Below are positions 6,677-14,833 of a stretch of 14,917 bases of DNA, in pieces; within the stretch, counting starts at the first letter, position 1; the number at the start of each line of letters is the position of its first letter. Position numbers and translations under genes: made by a program. Below the pieces are notes generated by a model. That model saw only the letters and a list, made by a program, of their open reading frames with translations, was not told where the DNA came from and searched no databases. Location: the NCBI GenBank assembly GCA_964505555.1, contig CAZDIO010000136.1, forward strand, positions 1 through 14,917, given 5' to 3'. Origin of the DNA: CAZDIO01 sp964505555 (lineage in GTDB: Bacteria; Bdellovibrionota_C; UBA2361; SZUA-149; CAZDIO01).

Positions 6677-7519
6677 ATGAAAAATTTTAATTTAGAACCT
6701 CTCGGAGCTGGTGCAGGACTTCGGGGAGAGCACTTCTCGCAGATTCTTGCTGCAAAGCCACCGTTTCGTTGGTTTGAAATTATCGTTGAAGATTATATTG
6801 GATTTGGCGGGTATATTCGCGAAGCGTTTGAGCAGATCAGAAGCCTCTACAAAATCATCCCTCACGGAGTCTGTATGTCCATTGGGTCTACAGATCCTCT
6901 TGATATGGAACATCTGCGCTCGTTAAAATCATTTCTTGATATGATTGAAGCGCCGTGGATGTCAGATCATCTCTGCTTTACTATGGTCGATCATACGAAT
7001 CTTAATGAACTAATTCCGATCCCTTTTACGAAGGAGAGTGCGGATAATGTTGTAAGTCGAGTTAAAATTGTTCAGGAGTATCTGCAGAGGCCGTTTCTTC
7101 TTGAAAATGTGACACGCTATCTTACTGTTTCAGATCGTGAAATGTCTGAAGGTGAGTTCATCAATTATGTGCTTGAAAATGCAAACTGCGGTTTGCTCCT
7201 TGATGTTACAAACGTGCACCTTAATTCCCTCTATCACCATTATGATGCGTTTGAGTTTATTAGCGCTCTTCCGCTTGAGCGGGTTGGACAGATTCATCTT
7301 GCGGGATGGGAGGCTGATGGGGAGGTAATTATCGATAGCCATGACGCTCCTGTTCCCACAGAGGTATGGGAGTTGTTTAAAAAAACAATTGCACTGACTG
7401 GACCAAGTTCCGTGGTAATTGAGTGGGATAAGCAGCTGCCTCCCGTGGAGCGGCTTCTTGAAGAGACAGAGATCGCAAATCAAGTGATGAGCGAGGTCCT
7501 TAAAAATAGTAATAAGTGA
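6677..7519 (+). CDS. DUF692 multinuclear non-haem iron-dependent oxidase (MNIO; BufB/HvfB-like)
   Basis: A 280-residue TIM-barrel enzyme of the family that includes MbnB (methanobactin), TglH and the bufferin/Hvf enzymes, which use two or three iron ions and O2 to oxidise peptide cysteines. Family motifs run in order: GAGAGLRGEH (10-19), WFEIIVEDYIG (32-42), PHG (H63), SIGSTDPLD (68-76), SDHL (D97, H98), LLENVTRY (E143, N144), LLLDVTNVHLN (D176, N179, H181), IHLAGW (H207), DSHDAPV (D220, H222) and VIEWD (E249, D251). The His, Asp, Glu and Asn residues named are candidate iron ligands, so the enzyme looks intact and of full length. The presumed substrate is the precursor encoded 75 nt upstream. 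The ATG directly follows a terminator T-run. The only SD-like bases, GAGCGG, are buried in the hairpin's 3' arm, suggesting deliberately low translation. The N-terminal motif position supports this start. Confidence 0.95.
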   Translation: MKNFNLEPLGAGAGLRGEHFSQILAAKPPFRWFEIIVEDYIGFGGYIREAFEQIRSLYKIIPHGVCMSIGSTDPLDMEHLRSLKSFLDMIEAPWMSDHLCFTMVDHTNLNELIPIPFTKESADNVVSRVKIVQEYLQRPFLLENVTRYLTVSDREMSEGEFINYVLENANCGLLLDVTNVHLNSLYHHYDAFEFISALPLERVGQIHLAGWEADGEVIIDSHDAPVPTEVWELFKKTIALTGPSSVVIEWDKQLPPVERLLEETEIANQVMSEVLKNSNK

Positions 7520-7529
7520 CTTAGAGCGC

Positions 7530-7636
7530 CTAGAGCTGTCCCACTTTAGGTGTGGCACGAAAATTCTCTTCCTGTCGTTGCGAGCCCGGCGGCCGGACCT
7601 CCCGGCTCGCAACGACAGGAATGATAGAGGCTCTTA
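7530..7636. repeat. Palindromic dispersed repeat, copy 2, inside the RiPP cassette
   Basis: The left end CTAGAGCTGTCCCACTTTAG (7530-7549) matches the left end of copy 1 with a few changes. The core has perfect 16-nt arms, CCTGTCGTTGCGAGCC (7571-7586) and GGCTCGCAACGACAGG (7604-7619), around a GC-rich loop. The right part, ending GGCTCTTA, looks like copy 1's right end with an internal deletion. It sits between the MNIO and partner genes, 10 nt after the MNIO stop. The right edge merges with the terminator-like hairpin that follows. Confidence 0.8.
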
Positions 7637-7667
7637 ATCTGTTCTCGTTACGTAAGAGCCTTTTTTT
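7628..7667 (+). terminator. Terminator-like hairpin before the partner gene
   Basis: AGGCTCTTA (7628-7636) pairs perfectly with TAAGAGCCT (7653-7661) across a 16-nt loop, and a run of seven T (7661-7667) follows. The 9-bp stem is only moderately GC-rich, so it is weaker than the hairpin upstream of the MNIO gene. It may have been created where the repeat's right end meets older sequence. It would attenuate transcription into the DUF2063-type gene. Confidence 0.55.
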
Positions 7668-7676
7668 AACGAGGTG
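7644..7676 (+). promoter_or_regulatory. Possible helix masking the ribosome site of the partner gene
   Basis: CTCGTTA (7644-7650), inside the loop of the preceding hairpin, is complementary to TAACGAG (7667-7673). The latter overlaps GAGGTG (7671-7676), the evident Shine-Dalgarno sequence 4 nt before the ATG at 7681. The two helices would form an H-type pseudoknot or compete. A 7-bp match can arise by chance, so this is tentative. Confidence 0.3.
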
Positions 7677-7680
7677 AATT

Positions 7681-8574
7681 ATGGCTCTCTCTGATGTTCT
7701 CTCAGCGATGCGTGTGCTGCTTCTTGATAGCCCAGCACTTCCTGCTGATGATCAGCAACGAAAAAAATGGTTTGAATCTACTTTCCCTCGGTTATCTCCG
7801 GAGGAGATAGAAGATCTATCACAGATTAGCCCGGAGCGATTTGAGCTCTATCGAGGTACTATTTTTGCAGGGGAGCGTACCCTCTTAAAAAATCATTTCC
7901 CAGTTACTTTTTCCCTCCTTTCTTCTCGGACGAAAGAAAGAAATGGAAAAAACTTCAATGCGTTAGAGCTTGTGAAAGATCTTCATAAGAAACGCCCTTG
8001 GAAAGCAAACACCACGGCCGCTCTTGCAAGTAACTTTGTTGATTATCTCTCAAGTGATCGAGCTGATCTTATGGAATTGGTTCCAGAGATCTCTGACATT
8101 TCGCGGCTTGAGATAGAAACACTGAGAATCTCTCGAAGTGATGCGCCAGAAGGAGAGGAAAATCATCTTACTACTATTTCACAAATTGATCGGATGAGTG
8201 TTGAGGAGCTTCTTGAACTTCAGTTTCGTCTTGGTCCTACAGCACAGCTTGAAGAATTTACTTACGATGTGCTGACTTTGCGATCTTCCTTTTATCAACA
8301 CCATCGAGAAGTTCCTTCAACCCCAACAGAGAAAAAGAAGCTCTGGGTAGTCGGCGCAAGAGATCGGACTCTCCACGTAAAATGGCTCTCAATAACCGAC
8401 GAGGTATTTGAACTTCTTTCTGCAAGTAAAAATGCACTAAATCCGCTCTATAAACTTGCTGGAGCTGTTGCGTCCTCCCTCACTGATGAGCAAAGCGAAA
8501 AAGAGCAGTTCCAGGAATTTCTTCGAATAACGTTCTATCTTGTCCAAAGCGGTGCCATTGTGGTGCTGCTATAG
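7681..8574 (+). CDS. DUF2063-type MNIO partner protein (BufC/HvfC-like)
   Basis: A 297-residue cytoplasmic protein without signal peptide or membrane segments. Its N-terminal half fits the DUF2063 family (once labelled a putative DNA-binding domain): ISPERFELYRGTIF (49-62), LLKNHFPVTFSLL (68-80) and ISDISRLEIE (137-146) correspond to the family's PERLAVYR, FPVV and DVARLEW blocks. The C-terminal third, with HVKWLSITDEVFELL and a final FLRITFYLVQSGAIVVLL, resembles the small winged-helix-like end of BufC/HvfC partners. In MNIO systems such proteins bind the precursor's leader and present it to the oxidase, so a RiPP-recognition role is inferred. It is divergent, and the assignment rests on motifs plus its place after the MNIO gene. 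GAGGTG 4 nt before the ATG supports the start. It is separated from the MNIO gene by a repeat and a terminator-like hairpin, so it may be expressed separately. Confidence 0.8.
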   Translation: MALSDVLSAMRVLLLDSPALPADDQQRKKWFESTFPRLSPEEIEDLSQISPERFELYRGTIFAGERTLLKNHFPVTFSLLSSRTKERNGKNFNALELVKDLHKKRPWKANTTAALASNFVDYLSSDRADLMELVPEISDISRLEIETLRISRSDAPEGEENHLTTISQIDRMSVEELLELQFRLGPTAQLEEFTYDVLTLRSSFYQHHREVPSTPTEKKKLWVVGARDRTLHVKWLSITDEVFELLSASKNALNPLYKLAGAVASSLTDEQSEKEQFQEFLRITFYLVQSGAIVVLL

Positions 8575-8701
8575 TGTCTTTATGATTTTTATCTCGTTTG
8601 CGCTTTGAAAGAACGGTATAAACTCCGGGATGAACTTTTTTATAAGGATCTGGTCTAAGAACTGTTTTTTGCCCACTATTAAAAAGCAAGTGAGATTTCC
8701 A

Positions 8702-11700
8702 ATGAGACATATAGTAAGCGCAATGCTCTTTTTTTTGTTTGTTGTATCCACCACCGAAGCTGCTGACTATAAAAAGGAATACGAAAAATATCTCTCAGTC
8801 TATAACCTTGGAAACTATAAGGACGCCTTTGAGGGTTTTAGACAGCTCGCTATAGATCCAGAGAATCACCATCAAACATTACCCGACACCCTCGATCGGG
8901 CAATTTCAGCACTAACAAGCCTCAATCGGCTTCATGAAGCCGATTCCTTTATTGAAAAAGTAGTTTCAGTTCATGGAGATAACTGGCAACTCCTCTGGCG
9001 AGCGGCAGAAGCGTATCGAAAGTTACCGCATCACGGTTTTGTTATTGGTGGAGAATTTGAAAGGGGGTACCACCGTGGAGGGGGACGACAGGTAAATACG
9101 GTAGAGCGTGACCGGGTTCGAGCACTCCAATTAATGAACACTGCTTGGGAGAAGATCCCAAAGAATGAGCCAACCCAGCAGCAGTTTCGTTTTTTTATTG
9201 AGTATGCACACCTTCTTACCGCCTTTCGGGGATCACTTGAGGCTTGGAAGCTTGGAGCCCTTACCGATATCTCTCTCCTTCCCGACTATGAGGAGTGGCG
9301 TTATTCAGGCGAGGTAACAAGAGGAGCCCCAGCTTCTCCAGATGGTCAACCGATCTTCTATTCTGTCCCAGAGAGTTTTGCCGATGCAAAAAACGATGGT
9401 GCGCGCTACCGCTTTCTCCTTGAATCGGCTCGAAAAACATATCCAGAAGGAAGTGACGAGGTAGATTTTATTTTTGCTGGTTTTCTCTTGGAACAGTTTG
9501 GAGTGAGAACGTTAGCCGATTCATATGGGCTGTTTTCTACCGAGAAAAATGATCTTTCAGACACCACAAAAAATATCTTTTCCTTACATACGCTCAGAGA
9601 TGATGAAACCATTGCTCGTCTTGCTACGGGGATTAGTCGATTCACATTCGAAGATCAGTTTAATTTTATTAAACTCTATCAGAAACTTTCAGCAAACAAC
9701 GGACGATATGCCACGGCAGCAGTTGAGGCGCTGGCTGCTATTTATGAAGACCGAAGGCAGTTAGAGACTGCGGCAAGATACTGGCAGGAGAGTATCACTC
9801 GGTTTGGTAAGGCAGAACACCGACAACAACGACTTGATAGTATCGTTGGTGCGTGGGGTCGATTTGAACGGGTAAACTCACAAGTAGCAGGCACAAAGGC
9901 AAGTGTGCAGTACCGATTTCGAAACGGCACCTCGGTACATTTGGAGGCACAGGAGATAAACATAAAAGAACTGATTTCTGAAATTCAGCGCTACCTGGAG
10001 TCAAATCCATCAAAGCTTGATTATGAAAAGATTGATATAGAAAATATCGGCTACCGACTTGTTACTGGGAAAAACACGAAGTTTCTAGGAAAGAAAGTTG
10101 CTTCTTGGAATGAGCAACTTAAACCCCGAGAGAAACATTTTGACCGCAGTATAACTATTCATCCACCGTTTGAGAGTCCAGGAGCATATCTTCTAGAAGC
10201 AAAAATTGCCGGAGGAAACACCACAAAGATAGTGCTGTGGTTAAATGATACAGCGATCGTTCAAAAAAATCTTGATCAAGGCGCCTATTTTTTTATTGCA
10301 GATGCAAAATCGGGAAAACCCTTATCTGGCGCAACGGTGGGGTTTTTTGGATACAAGCAAGAGTCGGTTCCAAACGCCGATTTTATTACCAAAGTTGTTG
10401 GACGGACAACCAATGTCGTGACCAAGCAATTTCAACAATCTACTGATGAAGAGGGAGAAATAATTATAAGAAATGAAATTGATTCTGGTTATTCCTGGCT
10501 GATTACTGCTTCGACATCGAAAAATCAATTTGCTTATTTGGGTTTTCAACCGATCTGGTTTTCTCGTTACTATGATGCAGAATACAACCAAACAAAACAT
10601 TATACGATTACCGATCGACCTGTGTATCGACCTGGACAGGGAGTGAAATTTAAAGTCTGGGCGGGTCAGGCAAAATACGATCAGGAAGGAGGCTCTCCTT
10701 TTGCAAACAGTAGTCTCTCTCTGGAAGTAAGAAATCCAAGAAACGAAAGAGTATTTTCAAAAAACTTCACCGCAGACAGATTTGGTGGAGTAAATGGCGA
10801 ACTTGAACTGAGTAGTGATGCAGCACTGGGAATATATTCTGTTTGTCTTCCACGGGGAGGTGAATATTGCCAAAGTATCGGCAACTTTCGTGTTGAGGAA
10901 TATAAAAAGCCTGAGTTTGAAGTTAGCGTGGATGCTCCAAAAGAGGGAGTAATGCTGGGCGAGAAGTTTTCTACAACAATTTCTGCGAAGTATTATTTTG
11001 GAGAACCAGTTCGGAGTGGGAAGATAAAATATAAGGTGATTCGCACAAACCACGATGTTTCTTGGTATCCGTCAGGAATTTGGGATTGGCTCTATGGCTC
11101 GGGGTATTGGTGGTTTGCATACGACTGTATCTGGTACCCGGGATGGCAGAACTGGGGGATGCGCGCACCTCGACCATTGTGGTGGCATCGTCCCACGGCG
11201 CCCCCAGAAATAGTCCAAGAAAATGAGGTGCCGATTGATGAAGATGGGAAGCTTGATATTACTATTGATACGAAACTGGCTAAAGAGCTTCATGGAAATT
11301 TTGATAGTCGATATGAAATAACGGCAGAGGTTATTGATGAGTCTCGACGAACGATCATTGGAAGTGGTGAAGTAATTGTCGCCCGAGCTCCGTTTAAAGT
11401 TTACGCCTGGGTCGATCGTGGACACTATAATACCGGTGAAGTTATCTCGGCTAATTTTTCTGCAAAGACAGCAGATCGTCAACCGGTTCAAGGAAGTGGC
11501 TCTCTTCGACTTGTAAAGATTGCGTACAACAGTAAAGGAGATCCAGCAGAATCAGTCGTCTCTCAGTGGGATCTCCCCACAGATGTTGAGGGAAATTCAC
11601 AAATTCAGATTAAAGCAGCGGAAGCGGGGCAGTATCGACTCTCTTATACCGTGGTCGATTCAAAAAAACATGAGATTGAAGGTGGTTATCTTTTTACGGT

Positions 11701-14700
11701 GCGCGGCGAAAACGTTGAGAGTGGAGAATTTCGTTTTAACGAAATTGAGCTCATTCCTGAAAAGAAAGAGTATGCCTCGGGAGAGAAAGTTAAATTACTG
11801 ATTAACACAAATGCTCCAAACAGCACGGTTGTCTTGTTTCTTCGTCCCACAAACGGCGTTTATCTTCCACCAAAGGTCCTCTCACTTTCTGGAAAGAGCA
11901 CGGTTGAGGAGATTGAGGTATCAAAGAAAGATATGCCGAACTTTTTTGTGGAGGCATTTACGGTATCAAATGGGCAGGTGTTTACAGCGACAAGAGAGAT
12001 CATCGTTCCTCCTCAGAAGAGGGTATTAAATGTTGAGGTGCTTCCATCAAAGGACACTTACAAGCCAGGGGAAAAAGCAGAGATCCATCTTAAAATTACT
12101 GATTTTTACGGAGAGCCGTTTTCTGGTTCTCTTGTGACCAGTGTTTATGATCGTGCGGTTGACTATATCTCGGGAGGATCAAACGTTTCTGAGATAAAGG
12201 AGTTCTTTTGGAAGTGGAGGCGACACCATTCACCGTATCAACAAAGTAACCTTCTTAGATCGTTTTTTGGACTTACCCCACCGGGAGAATCTCCGATGGT
12301 TGGGATCGGTGAATTTGGTGAAGTGCTCGCAGAAGATGAGCGGCAAGATCGCGATTCGCTCATGGCAGGTGTATCGAGAAGTAAAGGTGCGTTGATGGAT
12401 GCGGCTGCTCCGATGGCAGCGAGCGCCGATTTTCTTGGAGCGGAATCAGCTTCTTTTCAAAAAAATAAAGTAAGTGAAAAAGGAAATGCGACACAAAGAG
12501 ATGGCAGTGGAGAAACTGCCCCAGTTACGATTCGTAAGAACTTTGCTGACACGGCTTACTGGAATGGCGTGCTTGTTGCTGATGAAAAGGGAGTTGCGCA
12601 GATTGATTTTCTCATGCCTGAAAACCTTACCGGCTGGAAGATTAGAACATGGGCGCTTGGTGACGGGACAAAAGTTGGAGAGGGCAGTGCAGAGGTGGTT
12701 ACAAAAAAAGACCTTCTTTTACGCCTTCAAGCCCCACGGTTTTTTGTTGAAAAAGACGAAGTCGTGCTCTCTGCAAATGTTCATAATTACTTAAAGGATA
12801 AAAAGGACGTTACGGTGAGTCTTGAGCTTGAAGGTGAAACGCTTGAAATGCTCGGAGCGCCCTCATCGGTGGTGGCGGTTTTACCAGATGGTGAGAAACG
12901 GATTGATTGGCGGATAAAGGTTCTCAAAGAGGGTGAGGCAGTGATTCGCATGAAGGCGATTACTGATGAGGAGTCTGATGCGATGGAGATGCGTTTTCCG
13001 GTGTATGTCCATGGAATGTTGAAAACTGAATCATTTAGCGGTGCACTCAGGCAGGAAGAGAAGGAAAAGAAATTTCAATTTACTATTCCAGAAAGTAGGC
13101 GCTCGGAGCAAACAAGGGTTGAGGTTCGATATTCCCCGACCCTTGCTGGTGCGATGGTTGATGCCTTACCGTATCTTCTTTCTTACCCATACGGTTGCAC
13201 GGAGCAGACATTAAGTAGATTTCTCCCCACGGTAATTACCCAAAAGGTGCTTCAGAGAATGGGACTTTCTCTGAAACAGATTAAGGAGAAGCGTGCAAAT
13301 CTTAATGCCCAAGAGATCGGAGAGGCGCCTGAGAGAGCAGCTCAGTGGAAACGCTATCTTTTAGAACCTGTATTTGATGAGGAGGAAGCAGCAAAGATGG
13401 CCCAAGCAGGGGTAAATAGACTGCTTTCAATGCAGGTAGAAGATGGAGGGTGGGGTTGGTTTTCTGGAAGTGGGGAGTATTCTTCACCGCACACAACAGC
13501 ACATGTTGTTCATGGGCTACAGATCGCTCGAGGAAATGAGGTGCAAATTTCACAGGAAGCTATCTCTCGGGGTATTACTTGGCTTGAGAATTATCAGGCA
13601 GAAGAGCTTCAGAAATTAAAAAATGCAAAGACCACCACCAACCCATGGAAAACCTATGCTGATGATTTAGATGCTTTGACTTACATGGTGCTTGTTGATG
13701 AGGGGAAAACAAACAATGAGATGAGAGATCTTCTCTTTCGGGATCGAACAAAACTCTCTGTCTATGGAAATGCGATGCTTGGTCTTGCCCTAGAGAAGCA
13801 GGGTGAGAAAGAGAAAGTAGCGATGATTCAAAAAAACATTGAACAATTTCTTGTTCTCGATAAAGAAAACCAAACGGCGTATCTGAACCTCCCCAATGAA
13901 GGATATTGGTGGTACTGGTATGGAAGTGAGTATGAATCACATGCTTACTATCTAAAACTTCTTTCTCGAACTGAGCCGCTTTCAGAAAAAGCCTCAGGGT
14001 TAGTGAAGTATCTTCTTAATAACAGAAAGAACGCCACTTACTGGAGCTCAACTCGAGATACGGCAACGGTGATCGAAGCATTTGCTGATTACATTAAGGC
14101 GAGTAAGGAAGATGAGCCAAGCTTTACTTTGGGAATCTATCTTGATGGAGAAAAGAAAAAAGAGGTGACAATCACAAAGGACAATCTCTTCTCCTATGAC
14201 GAGAAGCTGATCCTTGAAGGGGACGCCATCTCCTCTGGAGAGCATACGGTAGAGTTTAGAAAATCTGGAAAAGGCCCACTGTATTACAACGCGTATGTGA
14301 CTAACTTTACCTTAGAGGATTTTATCACAAAGGCTGGACTGGAAGTTAAAGTTAATCGCAAATACTACAAACTCAATCGAGTCGAGGCTTCTGCGCTCGC
14401 TGCAGGAAGCCATGGTCAGGCACTCCAGCAAAAGGTTGAAAAATATAAACGTCAACCTCTTGATAATCTCTCGCAAGTTACGAGCGGAGATCTTGTGGAG
14501 ATCGAACTCGAAATTGAAAGTAAGAACGATTATGAGTATCTCGTTTTTGAAGATATGAAACCTGCTGGATTTGAACCACTTGAGGTACAAAGTGGTTATA
14601 ATGGAAACGATCTCGGAGCGTATGTAGAGTTTCGAGACAACCGAGTTGCGTTTTTTGTTAAAACTCTAGCAAGAGGAAAACACAGCGTGTCATACCGTAT

Positions 14701-14833
14701 GCATGCTGAGATCCCCGGTAAATTCAGCGCACTACCAACTCGCGGATACGCGATGTATGCACCGGAACTAAAAGCAAACTCTGATGAATTTAAAGTTGAG
14801 ATAAATGATTCTGTGCAGAGCTCTGGCGACTAG
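8702..14833 (+). CDS. Giant alpha-2-macroglobulin family protein with intact thioester
   Basis: A 2043-residue protein; E. coli YfhM has about 1650. Bacterial alpha-2-macroglobulins trap proteases in the periplasm through a bait region and a reactive thioester. The start chosen is ATG 8702, giving a clean signal peptide (MRHIVSAMLFFLFVVSTTEA); the open frame begins 24 codons earlier at ATG 8630. There is no lipobox cysteine, so it is probably soluble rather than lipid-anchored. Layout: helical TPR-like region (about 21-430, with HHGFVIGGEFERGYHRGGG), macroglobulin domains including TDRPVYRPGQGVKFKVW (near 640) and EEYKKPEFEVSV (near 730), a Trp-rich insert (788-828), a bait-like segment rich in Ala/Ser/Met/Gly (about 1165-1275), IRKNFADTAYWN (1277-1288) and MPENLTGWKIRTWALG. 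The thioester motif is GCTEQ (C1499, Q1502) in the alpha/alpha barrel (about 1467-1860), followed by a C-terminal receptor-binding-like domain (about 1920-2043). The usual neighbour pbpC is not in this window. The leader of 127 nt shows no convincing promoter. Confidence 0.95.
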   Translation: MRHIVSAMLFFLFVVSTTEAADYKKEYEKYLSVYNLGNYKDAFEGFRQLAIDPENHHQTLPDTLDRAISALTSLNRLHEADSFIEKVVSVHGDNWQLLWRAAEAYRKLPHHGFVIGGEFERGYHRGGGRQVNTVERDRVRALQLMNTAWEKIPKNEPTQQQFRFFIEYAHLLTAFRGSLEAWKLGALTDISLLPDYEEWRYSGEVTRGAPASPDGQPIFYSVPESFADAKNDGARYRFLLESARKTYPEGSDEVDFIFAGFLLEQFGVRTLADSYGLFSTEKNDLSDTTKNIFSLHTLRDDETIARLATGISRFTFEDQFNFIKLYQKLSANNGRYATAAVEALAAIYEDRRQLETAARYWQESITRFGKAEHRQQRLDSIVGAWGRFERVNSQVAGTKASVQYRFRNGTSVHLEAQEINIKELISEIQRYLESNPSKLDYEKIDIENIGYRLVTGKNTKFLGKKVASWNEQLKPREKHFDRSITIHPPFESPGAYLLEAKIAGGNTTKIVLWLNDTAIVQKNLDQGAYFFIADAKSGKPLSGATVGFFGYKQESVPNADFITKVVGRTTNVVTKQFQQSTDEEGEIIIRNEIDSGYSWLITASTSKNQFAYLGFQPIWFSRYYDAEYNQTKHYTITDRPVYRPGQGVKFKVWAGQAKYDQEGGSPFANSSLSLEVRNPRNERVFSKNFTADRFGGVNGELELSSDAALGIYSVCLPRGGEYCQSIGNFRVEEYKKPEFEVSVDAPKEGVMLGEKFSTTISAKYYFGEPVRSGKIKYKVIRTNHDVSWYPSGIWDWLYGSGYWWFAYDCIWYPGWQNWGMRAPRPLWWHRPTAPPEIVQENEVPIDEDGKLDITIDTKLAKELHGNFDSRYEITAEVIDESRRTIIGSGEVIVARAPFKVYAWVDRGHYNTGEVISANFSAKTADRQPVQGSGSLRLVKIAYNSKGDPAESVVSQWDLPTDVEGNSQIQIKAAEAGQYRLSYTVVDSKKHEIEGGYLFTVRGENVESGEFRFNEIELIPEKKEYASGEKVKLLINTNAPNSTVVLFLRPTNGVYLPPKVLSLSGKSTVEEIEVSKKDMPNFFVEAFTVSNGQVFTATREIIVPPQKRVLNVEVLPSKDTYKPGEKAEIHLKITDFYGEPFSGSLVTSVYDRAVDYISGGSNVSEIKEFFWKWRRHHSPYQQSNLLRSFFGLTPPGESPMVGIGEFGEVLAEDERQDRDSLMAGVSRSKGALMDAAAPMAASADFLGAESASFQKNKVSEKGNATQRDGSGETAPVTIRKNFADTAYWNGVLVADEKGVAQIDFLMPENLTGWKIRTWALGDGTKVGEGSAEVVTKKDLLLRLQAPRFFVEKDEVVLSANVHNYLKDKKDVTVSLELEGETLEMLGAPSSVVAVLPDGEKRIDWRIKVLKEGEAVIRMKAITDEESDAMEMRFPVYVHGMLKTESFSGALRQEEKEKKFQFTIPESRRSEQTRVEVRYSPTLAGAMVDALPYLLSYPYGCTEQTLSRFLPTVITQKVLQRMGLSLKQIKEKRANLNAQEIGEAPERAAQWKRYLLEPVFDEEEAAKMAQAGVNRLLSMQVEDGGWGWFSGSGEYSSPHTTAHVVHGLQIARGNEVQISQEAISRGITWLENYQAEELQKLKNAKTTTNPWKTYADDLDALTYMVLVDEGKTNNEMRDLLFRDRTKLSVYGNAMLGLALEKQGEKEKVAMIQKNIEQFLVLDKENQTAYLNLPNEGYWWYWYGSEYESHAYYLKLLSRTEPLSEKASGLVKYLLNNRKNATYWSSTRDTATVIEAFADYIKASKEDEPSFTLGIYLDGEKKKEVTITKDNLFSYDEKLILEGDAISSGEHTVEFRKSGKGPLYYNAYVTNFTLEDFITKAGLEVKVNRKYYKLNRVEASALAAGSHGQALQQKVEKYKRQPLDNLSQVTSGDLVEIELEIESKNDYEYLVFEDMKPAGFEPLEVQSGYNGNDLGAYVEFRDNRVAFFVKTLARGKHSVSYRMHAEIPGKFSALPTRGYAMYAPELKANSDEFKVEINDSVQSSGD

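Noticed and set aside
7130..7612. 160-codon reverse-strand open frame over the end of the MNIO gene
   Set aside because: It starts in the palindromic repeat, shows no recognisable motif, and lies opposite highly conserved MNIO coding sequence.
8630..8701. 24-residue N-terminal extension of the alpha-2-macroglobulin from ATG 8630
   Set aside because: It would place a basic, uncharacteristic stretch before a complete signal peptide that begins at ATG 8702; no clear ribosome site supports it.
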